Below the pieces are notes generated by a model, which saw only the letters and a list, made by a program, of their open reading frames with translations, was not told the DNA's origin and did not search any database. Shown one piece after another: positions 9,279 to 18,295 of a stretch of DNA of 64,000 nucleotides. A program made the translations under genes and the position numbers. Position 1 is the stretch's first letter, and each line of letters opens with the position of its first letter. The stretch comes from Sphingomonas crusticola (GTDB lineage Bacteria > Pseudomonadota > Alphaproteobacteria > Sphingomonadales > Sphingomonadaceae), in the NCBI RefSeq assembly GCF_003391115.1, contig NZ_QTJP01000001.1, forward strand, positions 620,001 through 684,000, read 5' to 3'.

Positions 9279-10493
9279 TTGGATTATAATCGCGTTTTCA
9301 CTCAGGCGATCGACCGGCTGCATGCCGAGGGGCGCTACCGGGTCTTCATCGATATCCTGCGCAACAAGGGTTCCTACCCGAATGCGCGGTGCTTTGCGGG
9401 CCATAACGGCCCCAAGCCGATCACGGTGTGGTGCTCGAACGATTATCTCGCCATGGGCCAGCACCCCGACGTGATCGCGGCGATGGAAGAGGCGCTGCAC
9501 GATGTCGGCGCCGGCGCCGGGGGCACGCGCAATATCGGCGGCAACACCCATTATCATGTCGATCTGGAAGCCGAACTGGCCGACCTGCACGGCAAGGAAG
9601 GCGCGCTGCTGTTCACCAGCGGCTATGTGTCGAACGAGGCGACGCTGTCGACGCTGGCCAAGGTGCTGCCCGGCTGCATCATCTTCTCGGACGAGCTCAA
9701 CCACGCCTCGATGATCGCGGGCATTCGCAGTTCCGGCTGCGAGAAGCATGTCTTCCGCCACAATGACCTGGAACATCTCGAGGAATTGCTGGCAGCGGCC
9801 GACCCGGACGCGCCCAAGCTGATCGCGTTCGAGAGCGTCTATTCGATGGATGGCGACATCGCGCCGGTCCATGCCATTTGCGATCTCGCCGACAAATATG
9901 AGGCGCTGACCTATCTCGACGAGGTTCACGCCGTCGGCATGTACGGCGCGCGCGGCGGCGGCATTTCCGAGCGCGAGGGCGCGGTCAATCGGCTGACGAT
10001 CATCGAGGGCACGCTCGGCAAGGCGTTCGGCGTGATGGGCGGCTATATCGCCGCCGACAAGATGATCATCGACGTGATCCGCAGCTACGCGCCGGGCTTC
10101 ATCTTCACCACCAGCCTATCGCCGGTGCTGGTCGCCGGCGCGCTGGCGAGCGTGCGCCACCTCAAGGCCTCGTCGATCGAGCGCGAGGGCCAGCAGAAGG
10201 CAGCGAGCCTGCTCAAGGCGATGATGGCCGAAGCCGGGCTGCCGGTGATGCCGTCGACCACCCATATCGTGCCGCTGATGGTGGGCGACCCGGTCAAGGC
10301 CAAGCGCGCGAGCGATATCCTGCTCGCCGAATATGGCGTCTACGTGCAGCCGATCAATTATCCGACGGTGCCACGCGGCACCGAGCGCCTGCGTTTCACC
10401 CCCGGCCCCAGCCATGACGAAGCGATGATGCGCAGCCTCGTCGACGCGCTCGTCGAAATCTGGAGCCGGATGGAGATGAAGAAGGCGGCCTGA
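9279..10493 (+). CDS. hemA: 5-aminolevulinate synthase
   Basis: This is the C4-pathway enzyme that condenses glycine and succinyl-CoA to 5-aminolevulinate, the first haem precursor, typical of alphaproteobacteria. The 404-residue protein is collinear with the family from MDYNRVF onward. The PLP lysine is Lys248 in [13 protein letters not shown], and the HNDLEHLE and [10 protein letters not shown] blocks are intact. The start is a TTG at 9279 with GGGGA about 8 nt upstream; no ATG lies in the conserved N-terminus. It stands alone between murI and rpiB. Confidence 0.96.
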   Translation: MDYNRVFTQAIDRLHAEGRYRVFIDILRNKGSYPNARCFAGHNGPKPITVWCSNDYLAMGQHPDVIAAMEEALHDVGAGAGGTRNIGGNTHYHVDLEAELADLHGKEGALLFTSGYVSNEATLSTLAKVLPGCIIFSDELNHASMIAGIRSSGCEKHVFRHNDLEHLEELLAAADPDAPKLIAFESVYSMDGDIAPVHAICDLADKYEALTYLDEVHAVGMYGARGGGISEREGAVNRLTIIEGTLGKAFGVMGGYIAADKMIIDVIRSYAPGFIFTTSLSPVLVAGALASVRHLKASSIEREGQQKAASLLKAMMAEAGLPVMPSTTHIVPLMVGDPVKAKRASDILLAEYGVYVQPINYPTVPRGTERLRFTPGPSHDEAMMRSLVDALVEIWSRMEMKKAA

Positions 10494-10591
10494 AGCCAGG
10501 CCTTGCTTGGGGCGGCCTAACGCAAGCGAGGCTGGCTTCGCGGGCCCATGGCTACTACAGCTTGTGGCGTCCCGAATCGCTGGAGTTTCCG

Positions 10592-11044
10592 TTGGCTGCG
10601 CGCATCGCCATCGCTTCCGATCACGCAGCCGTTGCTTTGAAGGCGACGCTGGCTGCGTGGCTGCGCGAACAGGGGCATGACGTGCTCGATCTCGGCCCCG
10701 ATACCGACGTCTCGGTGGACTATCCCGATTACGGCTTCGCGTTAGGCGATAGGATCGCCGAAGGCGGCGCGGATTTCGGCATCGCCCTGTGCGGATCGGG
10801 CATCGGCATCTCGATCGCGGTCAACCGCAACCCCGCCGCGCGCTGCGCGCTGGTTTCGGAGCCGCTGTCCGCCGCGCTCGCCCGCCGCCACAACGACGCC
10901 AATGTCATCGCGCTCGGCGCCCGCTTGACCGGCGAGGACATGGCCAAGGCCTGCGTCCAGGCTTTCCTCGACACCGATTATGAAGGCGGGCGCCATCAGG
11001 CGCGCGTCGCGAAACTCTCACATCTCGCCAAGGAGCCAGCATGA
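10592..11044 (+). CDS. rpiB: ribose-5-phosphate isomerase B
   Basis: RpiB interconverts ribose 5-phosphate and ribulose 5-phosphate. The 150-residue protein has the family N-terminus ([15 protein letters not shown]), the catalytic cysteine in [11 protein letters not shown] and the [12 protein letters not shown] block. I chose the TTG at 10592 because a GGAG site lies 7 nt upstream; another TTG at 10562 would add ten non-conserved residues. The stop overlaps the glyA ATG as ATGA, so rpiB, glyA and nrdR form one translationally coupled unit. Confidence 0.93.
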   Translation: MAARIAIASDHAAVALKATLAAWLREQGHDVLDLGPDTDVSVDYPDYGFALGDRIAEGGADFGIALCGSGIGISIAVNRNPAARCALVSEPLSAALARRHNDANVIALGARLTGEDMAKACVQAFLDTDYEGGRHQARVAKLSHLAKEPA

Positions 11045-12381
11045 GCAGCAAGCCCGCCAATGACGTCCAGGCGCCAGCAGGATCCGGTCACAACAATGTG
11101 ACCGGTGGCGGCTTCTTTTCGCGCGACCTGGCCGAGGCCGATCCAGCCGTTTTCAAGGGTGTCGAGCGCGAGATTGCGCGCGAGAAGGACCAGATCGAGC
11201 TGATCGCGTCGGAGAATATCGTCTCCAAGGCGGTGCTCGAAGCGCAGGGCTCCGTCTTCACCAACAAATATGCCGAGGGCTATCCCGGCAAGCGTTATTA
11301 TCAGGGCTGCGCGCCGTCGGACACGGTCGAGCAGCTGGCGATCGACCGCGCCAAGCAATTGTTCGGCTGCGGCTTCGCCAACGTCCAGCCGCATTCGGGC
11401 GCGCAGGCCAACGGCGCGGTCATGCTGGCGCTGACCAAGCCCGGCGACACGATCATGGGGCTGAGCCTCGATGCCGGCGGCCATCTCACCCACGGCGCCA
11501 GAGCGGCGATGTCGGGCAAGTGGTTCAACGCCGTGCAATATGGCGTCACGCGCGACACGCACCTGATCGACTATGACGCGCTCGAAGCTCTGGCGAAGGA
11601 GCATAAGCCGACGTTGCTGATCGCCGGCGGCTCGGCCTATCCGCGGCACATCGATTTCGCCCGCTTCCGCCAGATCGCGGATGAGGTCGGCGCCTTGTTC
11701 ATGGTCGACATGGCGCATTTCGCCGGGCTGGTCGCGGGCGGGGTCCACCCCACCCCGTTCGGCCAAGCCCATGTCGTCACCACCACCACCCACAAGACGC
11801 TGCGCGGCCCGCGCGGCGGCATGGTGATGACCGACGATGAGGCGATCGCGAAGAAGATCAACTCGGCGGTTTTCCCCGGCCTGCAAGGCGGCCCGCTGAT
11901 GCACGTCATCGCGGCCAAGGCGGTTGCTTTCGGCGAGGCGCTCGATCCGTCGTTCAAGATCTATTCGCGCGCGGTGGTCGACAATGCCAAGGCGCTGGCG
12001 GCGCGGCTCAAGGAACGCGGCGCGGAGATCGTCTCCGGCGGCACCGACACGCATTTGGCGCTGGTCGACCTGACCCCGCTCGGCGTCACCGGCCGCGATG
12101 CCGACGAGGCGCTCGAGCGGTGCGGCATTACCTGCAACAAGAACGGCATTCCGTTCGACCCGCTGCCCCCGGTCAAGACCAGCGGCATCCGCGTCGGCTC
12201 GCCCGCCGGCACGACGCGCGGCTTCGGCATTGCCGAGTTCCGCGACATCGCCGACATGATCGCCGACGTGCTGGAAGGCCTGCGCAAGAATGGCGAGCAG
12301 GGCGACGGCCAGGTCGAGGCCAATGTCCGCGAGCGCGTGAAGACGCTGACCGCGCGCTTCCCGATCTATCCGGAGCTTTAA
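11041..12381 (+). CDS. glyA: serine hydroxymethyltransferase
   Basis: GlyA converts serine and tetrahydrofolate to glycine and methylene-tetrahydrofolate in the cytoplasm. The 446-residue protein has the PLP-lysine motif [14 protein letters not shown] and the usual LIASENI and GYPGKRYY blocks. An N-terminal tail of about 20 residues precedes the family core. It overlaps rpiB by 4 nt (ATGA) and nrdR by 1 nt (TAATG), and it supplies the glycine/one-carbon link to the gcvP genes at the right end of the window. Confidence 0.97.
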   Translation: MSSKPANDVQAPAGSGHNNVTGGGFFSRDLAEADPAVFKGVEREIAREKDQIELIASENIVSKAVLEAQGSVFTNKYAEGYPGKRYYQGCAPSDTVEQLAIDRAKQLFGCGFANVQPHSGAQANGAVMLALTKPGDTIMGLSLDAGGHLTHGARAAMSGKWFNAVQYGVTRDTHLIDYDALEALAKEHKPTLLIAGGSAYPRHIDFARFRQIADEVGALFMVDMAHFAGLVAGGVHPTPFGQAHVVTTTTHKTLRGPRGGMVMTDDEAIAKKINSAVFPGLQGGPLMHVIAAKAVAFGEALDPSFKIYSRAVVDNAKALAARLKERGAEIVSGGTDTHLALVDLTPLGVTGRDADEALERCGITCNKNGIPFDPLPPVKTSGIRVGSPAGTTRGFGIAEFRDIADMIADVLEGLRKNGEQGDGQVEANVRERVKTLTARFPIYPEL

Positions 12382-12842
12382 TGCGCTGTCCTTTCTGTTT
12401 TCATGCGGACAGCCAGGTCAAGGATAGCCGCCCGACGGAGGATGGCGCCTCGATCCGCCGACGGCGCCAATGCGAAAGCTGCGGCGCGCGCTTTTCGACC
12501 TTTGAACGGGTGCAGCTGCGCGAGCTGACGGTCGTCAAGAAGGACGGCGACCGGCAGCAATTCGATCGCGGCAAGCTGGAGCGCTCGATCTCGATCGCCG
12601 CGCGCAAGCGGCCGGTGACCGGCGATCAGATCGAGCGGCTGGTTTCGTCGATCCAGCGCCAGCTGGAGACGAGCGGCGACAGCGAGGTCAATGCCGCGCG
12701 CGTCGGCGAGATGGTGATGGACGGGCTGCAGCAGCTCGACAGCGTCGCCTATATCCGTTTCGCCAGCGTCTATAAGAATTTCCGCGAAGCCCGCGATTTC
12801 GAACATTTCGCCGGTAGGGTGACGGAAACGGGCGGGGAGTGA
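12381..12842 (+). CDS. nrdR: transcriptional repressor of ribonucleotide reductase genes
   Basis: NrdR senses ATP/dATP and represses nrd operons. The 153-residue protein starts [18 protein letters not shown], with the CxxC zinc-ribbon pairs at Cys3/Cys6 and in QCESCGARF, followed by an ATP-cone domain. The ATG at 12381 overlaps the glyA stop (TAATG). The C-terminus (FRDFEHF-like, here [10 protein letters not shown]) is standard. It is the last gene of the rpiB-glyA-nrdR unit; repeat DNA follows directly. Confidence 0.97.
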   Translation: MRCPFCFHADSQVKDSRPTEDGASIRRRRQCESCGARFSTFERVQLRELTVVKKDGDRQQFDRGKLERSISIAARKRPVTGDQIERLVSSIQRQLETSGDSEVNAARVGEMVMDGLQQLDSVAYIRFASVYKNFREARDFEHFAGRVTETGGE

Positions 12843-12911
12843 GCCACCCCTTCCCTCCGTTCGCCCCGAGCGAAGTCGAGGCATTTCTTGCATTCAGTAG
12901 CTTTGCCCTAT

Positions 12912-12963
12912 CCGCTCATCCTGAGTAGGGACTGAGCTTGGCGAAGGCCCGTATCGAAGGACC
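12912..12963. repeat. left arm of palindromic repeat flanking the GIY-YIG gene
   Basis: A 50-bp arm (CCGCTCATCCTGAG ... ATCGAAGGA) matches the reverse complement of the arm at 13244-13293 at 43 of 50 positions. It ends 4 bp before the GTG start of the GIY-YIG reading frame. The same arms abut directly at 21961-22052. Confidence 0.9.
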
Positions 12964-12966
12964 GCA

Positions 12967-14031
12967 GTGCCTTTTCACACCTATCTACTACGCTGCTCAG
13001 ATGGCAGCTATTATGTCGGTCATTCTGACGACCTAGAGACGCGTATCTCGCAGCACAATTCCGGACTTATTCCAGGATATACGGCCAATAAGTTACCTGT
13101 TGAATTACTCTGGGCTCAAGAATTCTCCGAACGCGACGGTGCATTTCGAGCAGAGCGCCAAATTAAAGGGTGGTCGCGCGCCAAAAAAGAGTCGCTCGTA
13201 GCCGGCAATTTCGATCTGCTCCGTGCGCTCTCCCATCGAAGTGTCCTTCGAGACGAGGCTTCGACAAGCTCAGCCTCTCCTCAGGATGAGCGGGCGATGG
13301 GAAATGGGGAGCAGAGCGCACCTTCCCCCGCCATCGTCCTGGTACGCCCGCAGCTTGGTGAGAATATCGGTAAGGCGGCGCGTGCAATGCTCAATTTCGG
13401 GCTGACCGACCTGCGGCTGGTCAGCCCGCGCGATGGCTGGCCCAATCCGAGTGCGGGCCCGGCGGCATCGGGAGCCGACATGGTGCTGGCCAACGCGCGC
13501 GTCTACGACAGCACGGCCGATGCCGTCGCGGATTGCGCGCATGTCTATGCGACGACAGTGCGCAAGCGCGGGGTGACCAAGCCGGTGATGCGGCCGGACG
13601 AGGCGGCGGCAGCGATCCGGGCTGAGCCGGGCGGAAGCGCCATCCTGTTCGGACCCGAGCGGTCGGGCCTGGAAACGGACGATGTCGCCATCGCCCGCAC
13701 CATTCTCACCGTTCCGATCAACCCCGAATTCGGATCGCTCAACCTCGCCCAGGCGGTGATCCTGGTCGCCTATGAATGGTCGAAGGGCGCCGATCTCGTG
13801 CAGCCGTCGGTGACGCCGATCGATCCCCCGGCCCCCCAGGCGGAACTGGACGGGATGATCGAGCAGCTGGATCAGATGCTGCTGGAGGCCGGCTACTTCT
13901 TTCCGCCGGACCGCCGCCCGACAACCCAGCGCATGCTGCGGACCCTGCTGACCAAGCCCGGCTGGAACAGCCAGGAAGTGCGCACGATGCGGGGCGTCTT
14001 TTCCGCCTTCGCCAAGCCCAAACGCCGTTAA
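12967..14031 (+). CDS. GIY-YIG nuclease domain fused in frame to TrmJ/SpoU-type RNA methyltransferase
   Basis: One uninterrupted 354-codon frame joins two domains. Residues 1-90 form a small GIY-YIG (UPF0213-like) nuclease: Tyr6, Tyr16-Val17-Gly18, Arg26 and Glu63 occupy the family positions. Residues about 93-109 are encoded by a palindromic repeat arm (RDEASTSSASPQDER). Residues 120-354 form a SPOUT methyltransferase with motifs RPQLGENIGKAARAM, FGPERSGLE and LNLAQAV, as in TrmJ (2'-O-methylation of tRNA position 32). The nuclease part is visibly AT-richer than its neighbours. Met111 (ATG at 13297) could serve as a separate trmJ start, so the cell may make a fusion, a free methyltransferase, or both. 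The upstream start is a GTG. Confidence 0.85.
   Translation: MPFHTYLLRCSDGSYYVGHSDDLETRISQHNSGLIPGYTANKLPVELLWAQEFSERDGAFRAERQIKGWSRAKKESLVAGNFDLLRALSHRSVLRDEASTSSASPQDERAMGNGEQSAPSPAIVLVRPQLGENIGKAARAMLNFGLTDLRLVSPRDGWPNPSAGPAASGADMVLANARVYDSTADAVADCAHVYATTVRKRGVTKPVMRPDEAAAAIRAEPGGSAILFGPERSGLETDDVAIARTILTVPINPEFGSLNLAQAVILVAYEWSKGADLVQPSVTPIDPPAPQAELDGMIEQLDQMLLEAGYFFPPDRRPTTQRMLRTLLTKPGWNSQEVRTMRGVFSAFAKPKRR
13244..13293. repeat. right arm of palindromic repeat, translated inside the GIY-YIG/TrmJ frame
   Basis: This arm (TCCTTCGAGACGAGG ... GGATGAGCGG) is the inverted partner of 12912-12961 and is nearly identical to the right arm at 22004-22052. It lies inside the coding frame and encodes the inter-domain linker. 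Confidence 0.9.
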
Positions 14032-14330
14032 CGTTCGTCGAACCGCTCGAATTCGTAGGCGATCGACGCCTCGACGAGGTCGTTCCACAAGGCCGCAATC
14101 GGCGCCGTCGGGATAGCAAGCCGTTCGGCTGCGGCAACCGCATTGGCGATAACCTCGGCCTTGCGCGTCTCGTCGCGCACCTGTCCCCGCTCGGATTTGA
14201 TGCGCGCCGCCGCGCGCATATAGCCAAATCGCTTTGCAATCAGCGCGATCAGCGCGGCGTCGACCGCATCGACGCCGGCGCGCACCTCCGGCATCGTCGT
14301 GCAATATTCGGGGTCGAGGGGGCGTTCCAT
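14028..14330 (-). CDS. chorismate mutase, AroQ type
   Basis: The 100-residue all-helical protein has the AroQ/PchB pattern: an N-terminal helix with IDxxLIxLIxxR spacing (VDAALIALIAKR), a central AARIKSERG with the active-site lysine, and a C-terminal VEASIAYE helix. Monofunctional members convert chorismate to prephenate for phenylalanine and tyrosine; PchB relatives split isochorismate. No signal peptide is seen, so it is cytoplasmic. Its stop overlaps the convergent TrmJ stop by 4 nt (TTAA). No aromatic-pathway genes lie beside it. Confidence 0.82.
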   Translation of the reverse strand: MERPLDPEYCTTMPEVRAGVDAVDAALIALIAKRFGYMRAAARIKSERGQVRDETRKAEVIANAVAAAERLAIPTAPIAALWNDLVEASIAYEFERFDER

Positions 14331-14444
14331 GCGCGCCTCATAACGATCGCTCTGCTGCCGCGACAGGATTTTTCTTGCAGCGCAGCACGATCCCGGGATT
14401 AAGAGCGACTTGAGTGAGTTACCGGATATGGAAGGTCCTACCCG

Positions 14445-14714
14445 ATGAAGATTGCGTTTGTTCTTGCCGCCGGCCTGCTGGCGTCGGCCGTCATGGCTGC
14501 GGACTTGCCGGCCGCCGCACCCGCGGATGCGGCCAAGGAAAAGAAGATCTGCCGCAACCTCGACCCGATGATCGGTTCAAACCTGTCGCGGCGTATCTGC
14601 AAAACGCGCGAGGAATGGGCAAGGCAGGGTGTGCAGGACCAGCCGACAACCAAGGACCGCGTCGACGTCGAGAAGTTCCGCGACATGTCCACGCAATTTG
14701 CAGCGCCACGCTAA
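14445..14714 (+). CDS. small exported protein of unknown function
   Basis: The 89-residue product has a clear signal peptide (MKIAFVLAAGLLASAVMAA, cleavage after about residue 19). The mature part is short, charged and holds two cysteines (KKICRNLDP and RRICKTREE) that could form a disulfide in the periplasm. The CxxLDPxxGSxxxxRxCKTxxEW pattern is one I associate with small secreted proteins of sphingomonads, but no function is known to me. It stands alone between chorismate mutase and rpsD. Confidence 0.7.
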   Translation: MKIAFVLAAGLLASAVMAADLPAAAPADAAKEKKICRNLDPMIGSNLSRRICKTREEWARQGVQDQPTTKDRVDVEKFRDMSTQFAAPR

Positions 14715-14738
14715 ACTCCGCTCGCGCCCCCGCAATTC

Positions 14739-14767
14739 TTGACTTGTAGAGCGCGCGCCGCCATAGG
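14739..14767 (+). promoter_or_regulatory. predicted promoter of rpsD
   Basis: A TTGACT element (14739-14744) and a CATAGG element (14762-14767) are separated by exactly 17 bp. They lie about 140 bp before the rpsD ATG, so a long untranslated leader is implied. Assignment rests on consensus spacing only. Confidence 0.45.
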
Positions 14768-14905
14768 CGCGCCTTCGCAATTGGCTCCGCACGCTCGGTG
14801 AAGCGGTGGCCCTGCCCTCTCCTCCACGAGAATCAGCAGCGCGGTTCCGGGTATTCGCCTGTCGGGTTCTGCCCGGCGTGCACCACGCAATTGAAGGACT
14901 GACAC

Positions 14906-15520
14906 ATGTCGAAGCGCTCCAGCGCCAAGTATAAGCTCGATCGCCGTATGGGCGAGAACATCTGGGGACGTCCCAAGTCCCCGGTGAACAAGCGTGAATA
15001 TGGCCCCGGCCAGCACGGCCAGCGCCGCAAGGGCAAAGTCTCCGACTTCGGCACCCAGCTGAAGGCGAAGCAGAAGCTCAAGGGCTATTACGGCGACGTC
15101 ACCGAGAAGCAGTTCAAGAAGGCCTATACCGAGGCCGCGCGCATGAAGGGCGATACCGGTCAGAATTTGATCGGCCTGCTCGAGCGTCGCCTGGATGCGG
15201 TCGTCTATCGCGCCAAGTTCGCCCCGACCATCTGGTCCGCGCGCCAGCTCGTCAACCACGGCCACATTCGGGTCAACGGCGTGAAGTGCAACATCGCCTC
15301 GCGGCTGGTGAAGCCGGGGGACGAGCTGACCCTGGGGCCGAAGGCACAGGAGATGGCGCTGGTGATGGAAGCACAGGGCCTGTCGGAGCGCGACATCCCC
15401 GATTACGTCGCCGCAGACGGCGCATCGAAGGTCACCTACGTCCGCGTACCGACGCTCGACGAAGTGCCCTATCCGGTGAAGATGGAGCCGAACCTGGTCG
15501 TCGAGTTCTACTCGCGCTGA
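14906..15520 (+). CDS. rpsD: 30S ribosomal protein S4
   Basis: RpsD is a primary 16S rRNA-binding protein that nucleates 30S assembly. The 204-residue protein is full length, with the N-terminal [12 protein letters not shown] segment and an S4 RNA-binding domain (about residues 94-155, including [17 protein letters not shown] and [12 protein letters not shown]). A GAAGGAC site precedes the ATG. It is monocistronic here: a predicted promoter lies upstream and a strong intrinsic terminator follows 20 bp after the stop. Confidence 0.98.
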   Translation: MSKRSSAKYKLDRRMGENIWGRPKSPVNKREYGPGQHGQRRKGKVSDFGTQLKAKQKLKGYYGDVTEKQFKKAYTEAARMKGDTGQNLIGLLERRLDAVVYRAKFAPTIWSARQLVNHGHIRVNGVKCNIASRLVKPGDELTLGPKAQEMALVMEAQGLSERDIPDYVAADGASKVTYVRVPTLDEVPYPVKMEPNLVVEFYSR

Positions 15521-15540
15521 TCGGATCCTGCTGGAAATAG

Positions 15541-15571
15541 AAAGGGCGGCCATCTGGCCGCCCTTTTTTTT
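15541..15571 (+). terminator. intrinsic terminator of rpsD
   Basis: A 12-bp perfect stem (AAAGGGCGGCCA / TGGCCGCCCTTT) is followed by a run of eight T residues. It ends at the stop of the opposing peptidase remnant. Confidence 0.93.
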
Positions 15572-16031
15572 AGTGCGTGGTGGCGGCTCGCAGGAACGCG
15601 TCGCTCTCCTTCAAGAGCCGTTTACGCGCTTCATTGTCCTCGAGCTGATGGTCGAGGCCCGTGAATGTGATAAGCTGCACCTTGCCCCCCGCCGACTTCA
15701 GCTTGGCCGCCATGAGCGTCGATTCCGCATAGCCGACGTTGGCGTCCTGCGTGCCGTGGACAAACAAAACGGGCACCTTGATCTTCGCCGCATTCTGCGC
15801 GGGCGAGCCTTCGCGCACTTCCGGTCCAACACCGACATAGTGGCGCACCAGCGCCTCGTCACTCCAGCCGCTGCTCTCCGCCTTGAGCGTTTCCAGATCG
15901 GTGACCGGTGCGATTGCCACCACCGCCTTGAACAAGTCGGGAGCAAGTACGGCCGACTGCAGCGCTGCATATCCGCCATAGGACCAGCCGACGATCGTCA
16001 GCTTCGCCGGATCGGCAATCCCGTGACTTCG
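15570..16031 (-). pseudogene. 5'-truncated S9 prolyl oligopeptidase-family gene
   Basis: About 150 codons match only the C-terminal part of an S9 peptidase: GIADPAKLTIVGWSYGGYAAL with the nucleophile serine (GWSYGG), the VLFVHGTQDANV aspartate block and the catalytic histidine in GLDHQLED. The N-terminal propeller and the first part of the hydrolase domain are missing. Homology stops near 16031, where the sequence runs into the region just ahead of aguA on the other strand. No plausible start exists at the junction. The three catalytic residues survive, which suggests a fairly recent deletion or rearrangement. Confidence 0.8.
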
Positions 16032-16100
16032 ATACAGAGGCAAGCGAGATTGCCACCATTTCCGCTTGCTGCCATGGCGCCCGCCAAGCCTGCGCTGGAG

Positions 16101-17090
16101 ATGACGCTGACACGCCGCCAACCTGCCGAATGGATGCCGCATGATGCGGTCTGGATCGGTTTCCCGAGCCATGCCGAATTGTGGGAGGAGGATCTTGAGC
16201 CCGCCCGCGCCGAAGTGATCGCCTTCGCGCGCGCCGTGCATGCCGGCGGGCGCGGCGAGCGGGTCATTCTGGTCGCGGCCGACGCCGCGTCGGGGGAAGT
16301 GGCTCGCTCGGTCAGCGCCGGTGCGGCGGAAATCGTCGTGCAGCCGTTCGGCGATATCTGGCTGCGCGATACCGGCGCCATCATCACCATCGGTCCGCAG
16401 GGCCGTCGCGCGGCGCGGTTCGCGTTCAATTGGTGGGGCGGCAAATATCATTTGCCCGGCGACGAAGGTGTCGGCGGACGGCTGGCCGAGGCAGCCGGTT
16501 TCGCGGTCGACCGACATGAATGGGTGCTGGAAGGCGGCGCGATCGATGTCGACGGCACCGGGCTGGCCGTCACCACCGAGCAATGTCTGCTCAACCCCAA
16601 CCGCAATCCGGGTCTGTTACGCGAGGATATCGAGCGCGGCCTCGCCGAGGGGTTGGGCATCGAGCGCCTGCTGTGGCTGGGCGATGGCCTCGCCAACGAT
16701 CATACGGATGGGCATGTCGACAATCTCGCGCGGTTTGTCGGCCCGAACCTGCTCGCCCTGCCCGAGCCGACGGGCGAGGACGATCCCAATAGCGAGGTGT
16801 ATCGCGACGCTTTGGCACGCGCACAGGCGTTCGGTGTCGAGGTGGTGCCCCTCCCCTCGCCCGGCCTCGTCGAGATAGACGGGGAAGCGATCCCCGCTTC
16901 GTACATGAACTTCTACATCGGCAACGCTGCTGTCGTCGTTCCGCAATATGGCGCCGCACATGATCAGGCGGCAGTCGCGGCGATCGGCGCGCTGTTTCCG
17001 GGGCGCCGCGCGATCGGGCTGCGGGCCGATCACATCCTCACCGGTGGCGGCAGTTTCCATTGCATCAGCCAGCAGGTGCCCGCGGCGTGA
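16101..17090 (+). CDS. aguA: agmatine deiminase
   Basis: AguA hydrolyses agmatine to N-carbamoylputrescine and ammonia. The 329-residue protein of the PAD-porph family shows GDIWLRDTGAI, the EGGAID block, the HTDGHVDN histidine motif and the catalytic cysteine in GGGSFHCISQQ near the C-terminus. I chose the ATG at 16101 (MTLTRRQPAEW) because family members start there; an ATG at 16074 is also in frame. The stop overlaps the next gene as GTGA, beginning a nested operon with DUF3147, aguB, dat and folK. Confidence 0.93.
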   Translation: MTLTRRQPAEWMPHDAVWIGFPSHAELWEEDLEPARAEVIAFARAVHAGGRGERVILVAADAASGEVARSVSAGAAEIVVQPFGDIWLRDTGAIITIGPQGRRAARFAFNWWGGKYHLPGDEGVGGRLAEAAGFAVDRHEWVLEGGAIDVDGTGLAVTTEQCLLNPNRNPGLLREDIERGLAEGLGIERLLWLGDGLANDHTDGHVDNLARFVGPNLLALPEPTGEDDPNSEVYRDALARAQAFGVEVVPLPSPGLVEIDGEAIPASYMNFYIGNAAVVVPQYGAAHDQAAVAAIGALFPGRRAIGLRADHILTGGGSFHCISQQVPAA

Positions 17091-17437
17091 TCCAATTCTG
17101 GGTTCGCGCCTTGCTCTCCGGCATGATCGTCGCGGCGGTGGCGACGATCGCCCGCCGCAATCCGGCTGCGGGCGCGCTGGTCGCGTCCCTGCCGCTCGTG
17201 TCGCTGCTCGGCATCCTGTGGTTGTGGCACGACACGCGCGATCCCGAACGGCTCGCCCGCCATGTCGAGGCGACCTTCTGGTATGTCATTCCATCGCTGC
17301 CGATGTTTCTGGCAATCCCCTATGCGCTGCGCCACGGCGCTAATTTCTGGCTTTCCTTGCTGGGCGGTTGCGTGCTCACCATCTTGCTCTACTTCGCGAC
17401 GATGATCGTCGCCGCCCGCTTCGGCGTGCGCCTTTAG
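17087..17437 (+). CDS. DUF3147-family integral membrane protein
   Basis: The 116-residue protein is almost entirely hydrophobic, with three or four membrane helices and only short polar turns. It matches the DUF3147 pattern (ARRNPAAGALVASLPLVS near the N-terminus), a family without an established function. The GTG at 17087 overlaps the aguA stop, so the protein is co-translated with the agmatine pathway. A role in moving agmatine, putrescine or a related amine is possible but is only inference from position. Confidence 0.75.
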   Translation: MIQFWVRALLSGMIVAAVATIARRNPAAGALVASLPLVSLLGILWLWHDTRDPERLARHVEATFWYVIPSLPMFLAIPYALRHGANFWLSLLGGCVLTILLYFATMIVAARFGVRL

Positions 17438-17446
17438 GGTTTTGAG

Positions 17447-18295
17447 ATGACCGAGATCACCGTCGCCGCGATCCAGCTCGCCTTCGGCGAAGACATCGAC
17501 GCGAACATCGCGAAGGTGGCGGCGCGGGTGCGCGAGGCGGCAGCGCAGGGCGCGCAGGTGATCCTTCCGCCCGAATTGTTCGAGGGACCCTATTTCTGCC
17601 GGGTCGAGGACGAAGGCCTGTTTGCCAACGCCAAGCCGACGGCCGAGCATAAGGCGGTGCTCGCGATGCAGGCGCTGGCGGCGGAGCTCAAGGTTTCGAT
17701 CCCGACCAGCTTTTTCGAACTCGATGGCCCGCATCATTACAATTCACTGGCGATGATCGGGCCGGACGGCGGCATTCAGGGGGTCTATCGCAAGAGCCAT
17801 ATTCCCGATGGGCCGGGCTATGAGGAGAAATTCTATTTCCGCCCGGGCAATACCGGCTTCAAGGTGTGGGATAGCCCACAGGCGAAGCTCGGCGTCGGTG
17901 TGTGCTGGGACCAATGGTATCCCGAGACGGCGCGCGCGATGATGCTGATGGGCGCGGAAATATTATTCTACCCGACCGCGATCGGCAGCGAGCCGCATGA
18001 TACGTCGCTGGACACCGCGCGACTGTGGCGGCGAGCCATGGTCGGCCATGCGGTCTCCAATGTCGTGCCCGTGGTTGCCGCCAACCGGGTCGGCACCGAG
18101 CATGGCCAGACCTTCTACGGCACCAGCTTCATCACGGACGAGCGCGGCGACATTCTTGCCGAACTCGACCGCGAGGAAGAAGGCGTGATCACGGCCACGC
18201 TCGACTTAGATCGCGTCAAGCGGCACCGCGCCGCCTTCGGCTTCTTCCGGGACCGCCGGCCGGAGCTTTACGGGCGGCTGGTACAGGATATCTGA
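17447..18295 (+). CDS. aguB: N-carbamoylputrescine amidase
   Basis: AguB completes the deiminase route by hydrolysing N-carbamoylputrescine to putrescine, CO2 and ammonia. The 282-residue nitrilase-superfamily protein carries the Glu-Lys-Cys triad: Glu in LPPELFEGPYF, Lys in YRKSHIPDG and Cys in GVCWDQWYPE. Length and blocks (YEEKFYFRPGNTGF) match AguB rather than other amidases. It follows DUF3147 by 9 bp and overlaps the transaminase gene as TGATG. Confidence 0.95.
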   Translation: MTEITVAAIQLAFGEDIDANIAKVAARVREAAAQGAQVILPPELFEGPYFCRVEDEGLFANAKPTAEHKAVLAMQALAAELKVSIPTSFFELDGPHHYNSLAMIGPDGGIQGVYRKSHIPDGPGYEEKFYFRPGNTGFKVWDSPQAKLGVGVCWDQWYPETARAMMLMGAEILFYPTAIGSEPHDTSLDTARLWRRAMVGHAVSNVVPVVAANRVGTEHGQTFYGTSFITDERGDILAELDREEEGVITATLDLDRVKRHRAAFGFFRDRRPELYGRLVQDI

